A stretch of DNA of 64,000 bases, from NCBI GenBank assembly GCA_948474755.1, contig CAOLHI010000967.1, positions 186,001 through 250,000 on the forward strand, read 5' to 3'. The translations under genes were made by a program, and so were the position numbers. The first letter of the stretch is position 1. Each line of letters starts with the position of its first letter. Under the pieces are notes generated by a model. The model saw only the letters and a list, made by a program, of their open reading frames with translations, was not told where the DNA came from and made no database searches. Shown piece after piece: positions 14,224 through 25,480 of this stretch. This stretch comes from Ctenosaura bakeri (taxonomy: Eukaryota; Chordata; Lepidosauria; Squamata; Iguanidae).

Positions 14224-14224
<1 letters not shown>
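14070..14224 (+). mobile_element. tRNA-derived SINE
   Basis: The head TGTGGCATAGTGGTTAGAGT is a degraded tRNA-like A box. It continues through a Pol III promoter-like region to GGTGGGGTATAAGTGAGGAG and a 3' GAT-repeat tail, the structure of a squamate tRNA-SINE with a simple-sequence tail. Confidence 0.7.

Positions 14225-14262
<38 letters not shown>
14224..14262. repeat. Microsatellite (GAT)13, SINE tail
   Basis: A perfect trinucleotide array directly at the SINE 3' end, best explained as expansion of the tail. Its poly-Met and poly-Ile open frames are not genes. Confidence 0.95.
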
Positions 14263-16145
14263 AGACTCACAAATGACACTGCCTCTGACTGTTCTCATTA
14301 AACTTTACAAATGTGCTACCCTGATGTTTGCTATAGGTATTTTCTATGTCTTCTCTAATGCATACAGCCAATTCCTAAACAAGTTTATTCAGACCCTTCT
14401 GGGTTCACTGAGAGTCTCCCCCTGTAAGAATTTGTATAACAATGCACCCACACAACTATAATACTGGATAATTTCCATAACTTCTGCATGCAAAAGAGCT
14501 AATGCTGTTTACAGACAGAATTATTTCATACAAAATGTGAATATCTCACATTTCACCCTTCTCCCAATAATTGTAGTGGAGGCATTTCACATACTGTATT
14601 CAATGATCAAATAATTTATTTCTATGATTGAAATAACCATTTTAATTCTTCTCTGTTAATCTTCCAGTCATAGTGTGCTGTAACACTTTATTTACAATTT
14701 TCCTTGCTTGAGATTCCTTTTCCCAACTGCAGTTATTTTAACAGACATATGAGTTTCTGCCCACATATCCCCAAGCCTTCTGTGAAAAACTAGAGAGTAG
14801 AATTCTTTGGATATTTGTTTTTTGAAAAAAAAGGGGGGGTCAAAAGGTTTCCATCTGAGTGAAAAAAAACTCCAGCTTTTTGTGGTTTTCAGAGACTGAT
14901 AAAGTTTCAGGATCAGAGTTAGGATTTTGATATAGTATTACTGTGCCTGTGAAAGTCAAGAAATCCTGTCTAAGGGCTAAAAAGTCTCTGAAAACCTGAG
15001 CATGAAACCAGATACTCTGTCAAAAGAATAATGTTTGGATCATCTGTCACACTTTTTCTCTCAACAGAAACTATATATTAAATTAAGGCATTATTGCAAC
15101 AGTTATATATTTGTAGTAGCTCCAGTTCTGATTCCACAATGCAATTTCTTAGGAACATTGCTATAGAACTGCACCTAATTTGTATCCTAAGAACCCAATC
15201 TATAGATTTCTTTTTCCTTTTGTCCCCCCAAAACAAAACAAAACAGTCTCATATTTAAGTTTTGTAGGAATTTACCAGCAAAAGTTTCCTATAACTAGAT
15301 TTCTGGATTAAAATAGCTCTCTCTTAATAGGTTTTTCTTCAATATAGTGCCTCTAGCTCCATCTGTAGTAAATTAAGATCTCATTTTAATAACGCTGGGC
15401 ACAATCCACTTTAAATCCCAGTGGTTTTAATGACAGAATTTTGTAGGTGCTTAACTTTCCACAAATGAAATTAATGAGATTTTAAAATTATTATGTTGTG
15501 TCTATATTCTTTTTGTGTCAATTGTGTAATTATTTACCCTTTTACCTACCCCTTTTGCAGTAATACCTGGTCAGAAGCAGATTCCAGTCTAGAATTAGTA
15601 CTTCTGTGTGTGTCCTCCTGAGTCTTAATTTTTGTAGGTGGTCAAATATAGCTTTCCCTGATTTTTTATCTCTTTGTGTACAATTATTTACAGGGAACAA
15701 GGAAACTAAAATCATTGCTAATCTAAATTTGTATTGGGTGGTAATTAAAGCGTAGATGTATATTCTTTCATTTTTTTATCAATTATGTATTACAGATACA
15801 CATTACAATGAATGAGGAACTGGTGTCATTCTGATCTAGATTTTCAGTGTCTGAATTAGGACAAGGAAACAGAATTGTTTAGATACATCTAGGCACTTGC
15901 CGTCTTTAGAGCCATGGGTTACTATCTAGTATGGTGGCTGTATTGACAGATCTGCCTTTGTCATTGGAAACTCCTTTCAGATTCTGAGTCTGTCCCTTCA
16001 GTTTCCAGGTAACATATAGTCTCATAGCAGTGAGAAGGAGGCTTCTGTTTCCTGGGGTTTGGGTGCTGGAACATTGTTCAGTCTTTGGTGTCTATTGGTA
16101 GTACAAACAACCAGATATTTTGCATATATGTTGAAAAAAAGTTGT

Positions 16146-16330
16146 TTTTGTTTTGTGCCCTCAAGTTGCTTCTGACTTACGGTGTCCCTAAGGCAAACCT
16201 ACCATGGAGTTTTCTAGGGGCTTAGAGTATGTGATGCACCCAAGGTCATCCAGTGGGCTTCCATGGATGAATGTGGAATGTTCTCCAGGGTTGTAGTGCA
16301 ATATTCAAACCACTACTCCATATTGGCTCT
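16146..16330 (-). mobile_element. tRNA-derived SINE, reverse orientation
   Basis: Reads GTGCCCTCAAGTTGCTTCTG ... CCCAAGGTCATCCAGTGGG ... TCAAACCACTACTCCATATTGG, the reverse complement of the common squamate SINE whose head is GTGGTGTAGTGGTTTGAG. Confidence 0.8.
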
Positions 16331-16730
16331 CCTGGGGGGAAAAGTACTCTATTGCAATTTTTTAAATGAGTTTTGTTTGGTTTGCTTTGTTGTTTTTAAA
16401 CAGAGTAAGTCTGAATATGGGAATTTTGGTGGGAAGAGTTCCTGCCCATGGAAATTGGAGGCATGGATCTGGCCAATCCACATCAGGATTACAGAAGATC
16501 ACAAAAAATTATAGCTTTCCTATTCCCATGCTAGTTCCCATTGTGGACCAGGTTCCTACACTTACTTTTGTGTAAGAAAAATATTAATATTCCTGGATGC
16601 TGCACTTTAAAATACGTGTGTGTGTGTGCGTGTGCGTGCACACACTCAAGAGACAGAAAGCACATATGTTTTGAGTTTGCCCAGGTAGAGTAAGAAGTTT
16701 CCTATTATCCTACTCCTGGTTAAAAGAGAC

Positions 16731-16915
16731 AGGATCATAGAATCATAGAGCTGGAAGGGACCATCAGAACCATCTAGTCCAGCCTCCTGCCATGTGGGAA
16801 CACACAATCAAAGCATTCTGGACATATGGTTGTCACCCTGTGTTTAAAAACCTCCAAAGAAGGATAGTGACGTTCTTGTCTAATTTCCTGGCTGGGGTCC
16901 TTGAAAATTTTCATG
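16731..16915 (-). mobile_element. CR1-type LINE 3' end, truncated
   Basis: Contains ATCATAGAATCATAGAGCTG followed by GAAGGGACC and CATCTAGTCCAGCCTCCTGC, the reverse complement of the CR1-family 3' end with its ATTCTATGATTCTATGA terminal repeat. 5'-truncated, no coding part. Confidence 0.8.
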
Positions 16916-17086
16916 ACATGGTATCAGGTTTTAAAGCCTCAAGTTCCCTGTAAGCCAAACTAAAATAGAAATGGCAGAGACTCCTTCAGCTTTACTAATT
17001 GTGCAGCACAGCTTGAACAGAAAGAAAGATTCATTTGCTTTTAGTGGACCACCACAAAACTATGCAACGTGGAAGATGTTTACAAG

Positions 17087-17419
17087 TTAAATCTTGCCTT
17101 CACGACATAGTGAAAGTAGCTGGTCTTTACGTTTGAAGAAGGTAGTGACAAATTCATCTGGATTCTGACCAATCTTGATACGCATTTCACCTTTAAGAGG
17201 AAGATGGTTTATGAGAAGGCCTGCTTCTCTCAAAGAGCTCAGAAGCCTGGAGAAACCATTAGTTGTTAGAGCTTTGTGTGAACAGGCTTGACATTGATAA
17301 AGAATAAAGTTCACCTTAGAGATAGGGTCTTGGGATTTTATGTAAGGTTTCTTGGGAAAAAATGTTACTAATAAGGTCCTTAATTCTTTACAAAGCCATA
17401 CGGATGGCAGAGCCATCAC
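17087..17419 (-). other. Unrecognised 110-codon open frame
   Basis: The longest uninterrupted non-MITE frame near here, with a stop after its REGKI end. The protein is basic, with two Cys-containing segments; I recognise no domain and see no splice, promoter or poly(A) context. It lies next to the Gypsy relic and might be an antisense shadow of it, a processed pseudogene piece, or chance. I do not call it a gene. Confidence 0.2.
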
Positions 17420-17449
17420 TGGTGGGTGAGATCAAGAACAGAGTGCCAA

Positions 17450-18319
17450 AACAGTTTGGGAATGACATGGAAGGAACTGCTGGCACCATTTTAAAAATTT
17501 CCTTTTCATTTTACTGCAAAGGTAAAAGAGAAAGATTTTAATAAGGAGAACTGTCATTTTAAAGGGACTTTACAGCTGGAATGGATTGCCCTTTCAACCA
17601 GTATTCAGAAGATATGGTTTGCCCAGTCAGAGGAGCATAGTGCAAGAAGTTCCCCCCACCCCAAAAGGCATTTTGATATCACAGGTAGTTCCCAGAGAAT
17701 GGAAGTAGTTGTCACAGGAGTGGACATCCAACTTTTCTATTGCTCCATATTTTGTAAAGACACTTACTCTTCTTGAGATATGAACTCAACTGTTTGTGGA
17801 ATGGCTATTAACTTCAAAAGAGTTTCAGCATCAAGTGTCTCAGTTGTTTCAGGAGGCACATGCACAAGATTCTAGGCCATGAACAAAGCCTAGTATTAAA
17901 AAGCTCTGGAAAGTGGGCTTTGCTGTCTTAAAAACTATACCAAACAAACTACAAAAAGAAGCAGTTGCCTTCCCTGTGTGTGGCAGTGAGGACATGTCTG
18001 GATAATCTCTTTGGTCATGAGGTAGCTGCTCAAAATGAGTCTACTGAAAGCCGTGGGAGAAGTAATAGAGATATGTGGGTGCAGATGGTATTTTAAGACT
18101 TGATACCAAAGCTTTCAGTGTATGAACACATCAAGATCCTGGTTCCTTTATTCCACAAGGTGAAAATTGTGCTGTCAAGGATGAAGGAAATGGCAGAGTG
18201 AAAGAAAATCATGCAGCCTACCTTGTAATAAATTTCAGTGGACCCAGTCATCAAGAAAAGTGAGGAAATAGGTATCTGTGTAAATCTGAAAAAAGTTTGA
18301 TGAGAGTCAGAAAAAATAT
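17450..18319 (+). pseudogene. Ty3/Gypsy retrotransposon relic, 5' segment
   Basis: Decayed pol. At 18238-18300 the + strand reads VDPVIKKSEEIGICVNLKKV then a stop, resembling the Gypsy reverse-transcriptase motif (SPxxxxxKxxGxIRICVDxRxLN). The upstream sequence is full of stops and frameshifts, so the 5' boundary is approximate. Insertion of a MITE at 18320 separates it from the 3' segment. No LTRs were identified and it cannot be active. Confidence 0.6.
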
Positions 18320-18677
18320 GGCCCTTTCCGCACGCGGCGAGGGAAATGCTCCCTGCCGCTACTCACCGGTTTTTTGGTGGGTCCATTTGGGTCCGTTGGG
18401 ATGAAGAGCAGTGCGAGTTCGTCGCTCCGCACTGCTCCGGTGTCCAAAATGGCGGCTTCTGGTTGGTGGAGGCTCTCTACCAACCAGAGAAGCTTGCCAG
18501 CCTAAAGCCCGCCCCCAGCAGATCTGCAGGCACGCACTAGTGCGCGCCTGCAAATCTGCACTGGAGCGCGGTGACGGAGCGACACAGGGTTGCACGCTCC
18601 ATACTTTTAAAAAAAAACTTAAAAGAGTTTTTTAAAAAGCACACTGCACGTTTTAATAGACCTGTGCGGAAAGGACC
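18320..18677 (+). mobile_element. GC-rich MITE, family GGCCCTTTCC, copy 1 (358 bp)
   Basis: Begins GGCCCTTTCCGCAC and ends with its inverse GTGCGGAAAGGACC; flanked by TAT on both sides (18317-18319, 18678-18680). The interior shares AAATGGCGGCTTC and GCAGATCTGCAGGCACGCAC with copy 2 and, reversed, with copies 3 and 4. Shorter than the others through an internal deletion. It sits inside the Gypsy relic, so it is younger than that insertion. The 3-bp A/T duplication suggests PIF/Harbinger mobilisation. Confidence 0.85.
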
Positions 18678-18680
18678 TAT

Positions 18681-19560
18681 GTTCTTCCAATATTGAAGAA
18701 CCTCCTCACAATAAGAAGCCAAACTGAAAACTGCTAAACTGAGTGCTAAATTGATGACATTTATCACACCCTTTGGGGGGTTTTTGTTTTCAATACTTGC
18801 AGTTTGAAATCACAACAAGTTCTGAAATCTTTAAAAGGAAGATGACAGGCACCTCTCCTTAGAGATATTAAAGGAGTCATTGTCTTTACTGATGACATCC
18901 CAATAGGTGGCATGTAAATCAATCAAATAAATTAATGAGAAAGATCAGGACAAAATGTCAACCACTAGCTGAATCAGGATTCAGGTTAAACCAAGATGCA
19001 TAAAAGTTTTGGGATACGTAATCACACATCATGGAACAAGCCATGCCTTGAGAAAGAAAAGAACTGAGGGAACTGAAAGCACTAGTTAACTTTACAAAAC
19101 TGATACACTTTTTAGGAATTAGCAACATCTGTAGGTTGACATTTAGAAGACATCTCCAGATGCACAATTACTAAACCTATTATCTGCAGGTCACTGAATT
19201 CTAGTTTGAGTACCAAATCTGGATGTAGATGTAAAGTATTTGATATCTGCTGTCCCACGCTTAGAAGTTTTATTACTTTTCTTCAAGCCCACATTTGTTA
19301 ATGTTTATGCAAGCAGCTATGATATAGATAGAAAACTTAGTTTTGTGCAGATAGGCGCTAAAAGAGTTGTGCTTCAAATGTCAGCTCATGGGCTTGAAGA
19401 AAGAGAATCACCCTGAAATGTGGCAAGTGCTCCATCCCAGACTAAGTCCACAAGGTGCCAGTAGCTCTTACCAGATATTATACATAAATAATGATAACCT
19501 CTAATCTTGTCATCAGACCTCTTATCTGGTCGTCCAGATACATTTGTGGTCTACATTCAT
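18681..19560 (+). pseudogene. Ty3/Gypsy retrotransposon relic, 3' segment
   Basis: Continuation after the MITE. Around 18870 it reads GVIVFTDDIPIGG, corresponding to the catalytic (Y/F)xDD block of reverse transcriptase. Near 18970-19030 GFRLNQD and, in another frame, LGYVITHHGT correspond to the block following it, and near 19305 VYASSYDIDRKLSFVQ resembles the RNase H start (DASxxGLGAVLxQ). Several frameshifts and stops. The 3' boundary is approximate. Confidence 0.6.
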
Positions 19561-19795
19561 TCATGGCAAGTTCTAGTATAGTAAAATTTGATGAAGTGGT
19601 GGATGCATAGCTTAACATTTTTTTAAAAAATCTTGTCAAGTTTTTTTTGTAGAAAAAATGGTGAAAGCATTATTTGGTAATGTTGGACAATAGTCAAGAT
19701 ACTATTTTATATACTCAGGTTAATTTCCTTATCCTTACTTTCCAATTGTAGTTTGGTTGAATTGAAAACAGTTCCTTAAATGCACTTGAACTGAA

Positions 19796-20000
19796 GCTAT
19801 TTCCATACTACTCTGTTATTGCTAATATTCTGCTTCCAACATCTTATGGTATCCTGGAGTTTGCAATTTAGGGAGGGACATTTAGAATTTAGAATTCTCA
19901 ACCAGGGAGCTCTTGGGTCTCAGTAAACTACAAAACAGAAAATTCTACAGGATGTTGAAAGTGGAATAACAGCACTATAACGCTGTAGTGTGGAAAGACC
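19796..20000. mobile_element. Palindromic MITE, copy 1
   Basis: An imperfect foldback of about 205 bp: the outer left side (TTTCCATACTACTCTGTTAT) pairs with the right side (ending GTAGTGTGGAAAGACC). The centre contains TTAGGGAGGGACATTTAGAA and GGAGCTCTTGGGTCTCAGTA, shared with the element at 35397. The right TIR resembles that of the GC-rich MITE family. Confidence 0.7.
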
Positions 20001-21424
20001 CTCAGTTTTGTTAATGTTTAAATGTAACATTACAACTTAAGATCCCCATTTTATATGCATTTTCATTAGTTACGCTGCTATCATTTATGCAGGCTTGTCT
20101 TTTACACTTTTTCTCTTGTCAGGTAAAAACCATTTTGCATTGAATATCCACAATAGGTATTTTTTAAACGATAGGCTAAAATGAAAACTTTCATCTGCTT
20201 AAAAGAAAATAAACTTTTTTAAAAAAGTAATATAATATCTAATAGTTTGATCCAATACTATGCTAATAAGATCTCATGGGTGGTATTATCACATTGTTGC
20301 AACAGAAGAAAGTTTTTCAATCTAATTACTTTTCAGCACTGTGACCTTTTGATTTCCTGTGGATTTTTCTCTAAAATATGGTTAGATTTCAACCGGCCTT
20401 TTTTCCCCTGTTATTTGAAGATTCAGAGTGAACACCACTGTATGATTGCCAGAATTATACCCTTCTCTCTCAAAGCTACTGTGGGTATGCTTCCTTTATT
20501 AAGAGTAATTACCACTCTTTACGCTGCTTTATTCCATTTAAGTGTACTTATGATTTCAGCCTTTGGTGTTCATTTTATTCTGAATTTACACTGATGTCTT
20601 CTGATCTCTACAACGTTTTATTGTTTTATTTGTTGTTTTATGGTTTAAAGAACAAGGACTTCAGACAATGTTCTTTTTAAAAATGTAGCTATCAGCTGCA
20701 TTTCTCCCACCCAAATTGTGGCCTTTTCATCCCAAATGAAGTACAGAAGACATAATATGGATGACAATTCTAGTGCAGGGATGGGAAGATTTACCTCTTT
20801 GCCACCTACTATGGTCCTAATCTCCATTGTACATTGCTAAAACCTGATCTATTTGTTTGGGTGAGCAGAGTTTTTGAACAGAGAGAAAATGTTGACATTT
20901 AGTCCGCGTAGCTCTTTGTTCAAGCTGAAATTCATGTATAAGGTTCTGTGAGTGATACTACCTTTTAAAGTTTGTGCTTTTGTATTGCCAAAAGTAGTTA
21001 ATAAAATGAAGATGAAAAGTTAATATCTTAACAGCAAGCTCCTAGCTTACTAAAAAATCATGAGAATGTTACAATATTAGGCACTGTGTTCACTAGCACA
21101 ACAGTGAACTACAAAGCCAAAACCTCTAGCGGGGTGCACAATTTAAGAAAACTGACACAATTAGTAATTCTGATTTCATAAGAATATTTTCTGAAGTTTT
21201 CTTAAAAGAGTTTCTTATACAACAATCAGTGAAATGTCTTCAATCCTAAAATTCCATGTTGTTGTTTTTAAAAAGTGGGCAGATGTTAGTTAACCTGCTT
21301 TCTGTCTTATCAGTTGAAGAAAATATAGCTTTTAATATATTTCATTTAAAGTCTGAAGGTCTGAACATTTGTCACCAATCTGCAGTTGATTCCTATAATT
21401 TTGGGGCATCTTTATGTTTTTTAG

Positions 21425-21490
21425 ATTCAAGTCAGTCTGAAAGTCCAAGCCAGCCAAGTGAAGCTGATATTAAGGACCAGCCAGAAAATG
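21425..21490 (+). CDS. NFIA: NFIA internal exon (exon 3 by human numbering), 66 bp
   Basis: Nuclear factor I/A is a nuclear transcription factor that binds TTGGC(N5)GCCAA as a dimer and controls glial, neural and other developmental programmes. This exon follows a pyrimidine-rich tract ending in TTTTTTAG and ends at a strong donor, G|GTGAGT. It starts with AT, completing an Asp codon begun in the previous exon, and ends with the first base of a Gly codon. The 21 full codons read SSQSESPSQPSEADIKDQPE then N. By memory of the human protein this is about residues 187-209, the Ser-rich linker just after the DNA-binding/dimerisation domain. One difference from human is seen: Glu instead of Asp in PSDAD. 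NFIB has an unrelated, Gly/Pro-rich linker here, so the paralogue call is firm. The phase joins exactly to the exon at 49673. Confidence 0.96.
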
Positions 21491-21963
21491 GTGAGTCTGT
21501 ATTTGTTTGAATATTTTTCACTTTAAATCATAATCTTAGGACAACTTAAATACAGTGTTCCCAAACAAGGGGATTCGCCAGACTGCATTAGGCTGGCTAG
21601 AATGTGCAGATGCACATTGGGAGGGCTTGCAAACCTCAACAAACTCCAGGAGCAAAATGATACTCCTTCTACATCAGGGATGGACACAGTGCTGTCCACA
21701 GACTGCTTGTGGCCCTTTAGGACTGTTTGCTGGCCCTCTTGGTCCTTGAGGGTAAAATAACGACAACAACAACAAGTTTTAAAAAAATGTGCATGAGGGG
21801 CATTATTGCCACATTTTGCCCCCATTTGCCATTTTAGGGCTAGGAAAGGTTTTTTTGTTTTTGTTTTTTTAATGAACAGGAAATAAACAAGAAGTCACCT
21901 TGGGTCCTGTGTCAGGAGAAAGGCAAGTTAAAATTTAAATAAGTGTATGAATAATAAGACTTA

Positions 21964-22446
21964 GGCCCTTTCCACATGTGGGGGGGAACGGGCAAAAACG
22001 CCTGAAAACGGAGCTTACCAGCAGCTGGGCAAGTCCGTCGCCACGTGGAGCAGCGTGAGCTTGCAGCTCCAGACTCCTCCGGCATCCCAAATGGCGGCTT
22101 CCGGTTGGTGGAGGCTCTCCACCAACTGGAGAAACTCGTCAGCTGGAAGCCCGCCCCCGGCAGATCTGCAGGCACGCACTTGCGCGCGCCTGCAAATCTG
22201 TTTCTGAGCCGGGCGATGGAGCTGCACGGGTTTGCGTGCCCCCTGCTTTTTAAAAACCCCTGAAAACCACGCCCTGGTTTTTAAAAACCTTTTTAAAACC
22301 ATGCTGCACGACCAGTTCTGGTCGCTCCTGCGTGGATTGAGGTGTGGAACTACAAAAAGTAGTCCACGCCAGTCCACGCTATGGTGCAGAAGACCTCCAT
22401 TGGAGGTCGTTCTGCACCATTTTAAAATGCTAATGTGGAAATGGCC
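21964..22446 (+). mobile_element. GC-rich MITE, family GGCCCTTTCC, copy 2 (483 bp)
   Basis: Starts GGCCCTTTCCACATGTGG and ends CATGTGGAAATGGCC-like (ATGTGGAAATGGCC), flanked by TTA on both sides (21961-21963, 22447-22449). The interior is CpG-rich with AAATGGCGGCTTCCGGTTGG. Overlapping open frames on both strands belong to the element and are not genes. Lies 470 bp downstream of the NFIA exon. Confidence 0.88.
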
Positions 22447-23672
22447 TTATATTCACTCCCGGTTGTCAAACAGTTTCTCACAGGCCTAAAATAGTACAGA
22501 CACACCCCTCCTTAACAAAAATGCCCCTACATCCCCTAAAAGGGTGTTTGGGTAGGGAATTAGATTTTTTTGCTAGGCGGTTACTGTAGGGAAAGTGCTG
22601 CTCTCCCAGCTTTCTTGGGGGCTAACATGGCCAGTTGCCCACTACTTGTGTATAATATAGGATATTCAGAAATGTTTAGTGCCTTTTAACCTGTTTTGCA
22701 CGATAGGAGAGATTTGTTTTGTTTTTCTTGGAGAAGGTGAAGAACTGGCAAGGAAATGGAAGAAAGTGGGAAAACCTGAATTGCTTAAGTGTTACAAGGT
22801 AACACTAGAAAACCTCACTGAGAGTTATTGAATGTTTGACTTACATATTTGAGTGGTCTCAAAATCAGTGTGGCCACTTAAGTTGTGATGACACTGTCAT
22901 GCCCATGGATTTCAATTAGGGAGTTAAAATATGCTTTGCTTCTTAACATGACCATCTTCAGATCTGTGTATGAGCAGGTTTGTGGCTATAAATGAAGGGC
23001 AGTTGTTGAAGCAGGACTTCCAGTTTGCCATTTTGGAGCGTTGCCTCCAAATGGCATTGTCTGTTAAAATTATACCTTAAAATTATACCTTTTTAAAAAG
23101 TCATCATTTATAAAAGACAAACAGCTAAGCCCACAGCTTTATTCAATTTTGTATTTCTCAAAGTGTGCAAATATTAGTGCTAGAGTAGAGGATACCAAAA
23201 ATGAAAAAAAAAGATGAGTTCAAATCCAGAAGTTTTCTGAGTGATTATATATTATTGTGATTTGATAATTAGAATTTGATATTATGAGAGGGTTAATTGT
23301 ATGTTTACAAGAGCTTCCCCCACTCCATTTAAGCAGTTGGTTACATGTAAATGTTAATTCAAATAGTACGGTATTCATTAGTGCAGGTGTTCTCCATTGT
23401 GCCCTGAAGTTACTGTTCATTTTAACAGTAGAGATTTGGCCATGGGTGGGGTTTTGAACAAAGGTCTTTATAGCCAAATCAAACATTTTTGTAATTCCAA
23501 TGCATTCTTTGTGCTTTGAGATGGATGTAGTACCTTGACTGTATCTCAGAAATGAAAGGCACCTTGTTCTTCCTAACAGTAAAAAGTACTAAACAATGAC
23601 AAGCCCCTACTCACAGAACTGGTTTGTCAACCCTGGTGGTAAATTACACTGAGCTTGCAAATGTAGCCTAAG

Positions 23673-23695
23673 AATTCATTCATTCATTCATTCAC
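23673..23695. repeat. Microsatellite (ATTC)n
   Basis: About five ATTC units. Confidence 0.9.
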
Positions 23696-24719
23696 TTTAA
23701 AAAAAAAATAGATAGGGTTGGGTACACATTAGCTTCATGATTCAAAGGAATGTTTGAAAAAACCAAGGGTGAGCTACAACCTAAGTTAAGCAGATTTAAA
23801 TTAAAGGGATGTAATTTATTTCATTGCTTCTCTGTCTTTCCTACTCAGATTAATGTAACGTAAAAAAAATATTTAACTCTGGGTGAATAGGGAAAAAAGG
23901 GTGTCAAGCGATGTCAGATATGAAGGTATTTTTGTAGTTATGGGGACAGAGGCAAGAGATCATCCTCTGACCCTAAATAAATTCAGGACAAAACTTGCTT
24001 GGCTTATGAAAACTGGTAGGATTATGTATTATTTTCACAAGAGTCAGCATTTTGTAGCAGGAAAAGGAATGCTGAAGCTGAGAGGGAAGGGAAGAGATGG
24101 AGAAATGCCTTTTGAAGAGAGAGAGGACTGTGTTTGTATGTATGTTTGTATGTATTAGTGTAATAAACCAAGCTAATTCACATATACTTAGCACTGGAAA
24201 CACCACGTCATGTTGAAATGGAGAATAAGAAGTGCCCCTCCATGATCAAATCATGGGGTGGCAATGCATCTCTGTTTGGCATGATTGCAAGGAAGCATTT
24301 TGAAACTTCATTTTCCATTTTAGATATGCCGTGGTTTAGATTGTTATCCAAAACCTGAAGTTTAGCTAACCTTGCTAAAGGTTAGTAAAAACCAGCCGGC
24401 TTCATCATTTGGCTATGTTGACTGAGAAACTCTGAGAGTTGTAGTCCAAAAAATAGCTTTTCCCAAACTATTGGGTTTTTTCGCCCGATCATTTTGTGAG
24501 AAATTAACTTCTGCCACTCTTCCACTATTTCAAACCAATAAAGGAGCTCTGTATCCAAGTTAAATACGCTTAGGAGAGATTAGCTTAAAATATTATTAGT
24601 CCTACCCAGAACAGACTTACTGAATCATTGTTGATTCACCACTCAGCAATTGATTGAATAGGTCTGCTCTAGTTGGGACTTATAAATAGGATGCCAGCCA
24701 ATCATCCTATTCAACAGAT

Positions 24720-25480
24720 CATCTTCCTGTTCCACAAATCAACCAGGGCATCAACAGAATCACTAGTTCCAGTAGCTGGAAAATCTCCCAAAGTATTCAG
24801 GGCACTTTCTGGTTTCATTAGTGTCTGAGTGCAGACCATTTTAGTGGGTTTTCCATCCTTGCAGAAGTTAGGCATCTCAGTAAATATAAGCTCTATTAGG
24901 TAGTGATCTCTCCATTTCAGATAAATTCTTTTTGATCCTTCTATTCACAGATTGCACTCATCCTAGCAGCCAAAAACTAGATTGAACCTGTGGACTGCTA
25001 TATATGTAGGGCCTGAAATTAATTGGAGTAGCTGTGGAAACCATGAAAATCTGAGGTGATCTTGAGGAAAGGCCTCAGCATGGATGTTAAAATCCTCCAA
25101 CACAATAAGGTTAGGGGAGCTCAGTGCCACCTCCAAGAGCACTCTTCTACGGAGATGGTTGGGCAATGTCATGGATAGTATGCCAATAGAATGTCTGCTC
25201 ACTGAGTGTGTGTACACACTCAAGCCTTGAAGACTGTTGGATAGTGCATCTCAGAAGGGCATGGGCTCATGATAAATCACTACAACTCTGCCGCTTCTTC
25301 TGTTGGATCTTACCTGCTGCTGTACTGGGAAGACTGGTGGGCACAATCCTACGCCCTTCTGTCAACTAGGTTTCAGTTGTAGATGAAAGAGCAGCTCAAG
25401 TCTTGAATCATAAACCTCTTTCTAGTCACTGGTCCGCCATTAAACAGTAAGCAGCAGACCTTTTTTGTGGGGTTGCACTA
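24720..25480 (-). pseudogene. LINE relic: endonuclease domain, L2/CR1-like
   Basis: On the - strand an open piece (25223 down to 24963) reads ...LPNHLRRRVLLEVALSS, NLIVLEDFNIHAEAF, and QLISGPTYIAVHRFNLVF. This matches the apurinic-endonuclease block of CR1/L2-group LINEs (GDFNxH ... SGPTHxxGHTLDLxF). The conserved Gly before Asp is Glu here. Upstream on the same strand SGRVVVIYHEPMPF fits the GGGVAVIYRE block. Stops and frameshifts flank both sides; the element is dead. Confidence 0.72.

Larger units (their letters stand above)
1..21424 (+). other. NFIA: NFIA intron upstream of exon 3 (3' part)
   Basis: Non-coding. It ends at the TTTTTTAG acceptor at 21424. From about 2.97 to 11.3 kb I see no coding exon and few recognisable mobile elements: mostly AT-rich unique-looking DNA with a GT microsatellite. 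Repeats cluster at 1.05-2.96 kb and 14-20 kb. The 11.4-13 kb part has unusual composition and local duplication and is listed separately. From 20.0 to 21.4 kb I see nothing specific. Open frames here are short and lack splice or family support. Confidence 0.9.

Noticed and set aside
14110..14461. Poly-Ile and poly-Met proteins on opposite strands
   Set aside because: Both are translations of the (GAT)n SINE tail.
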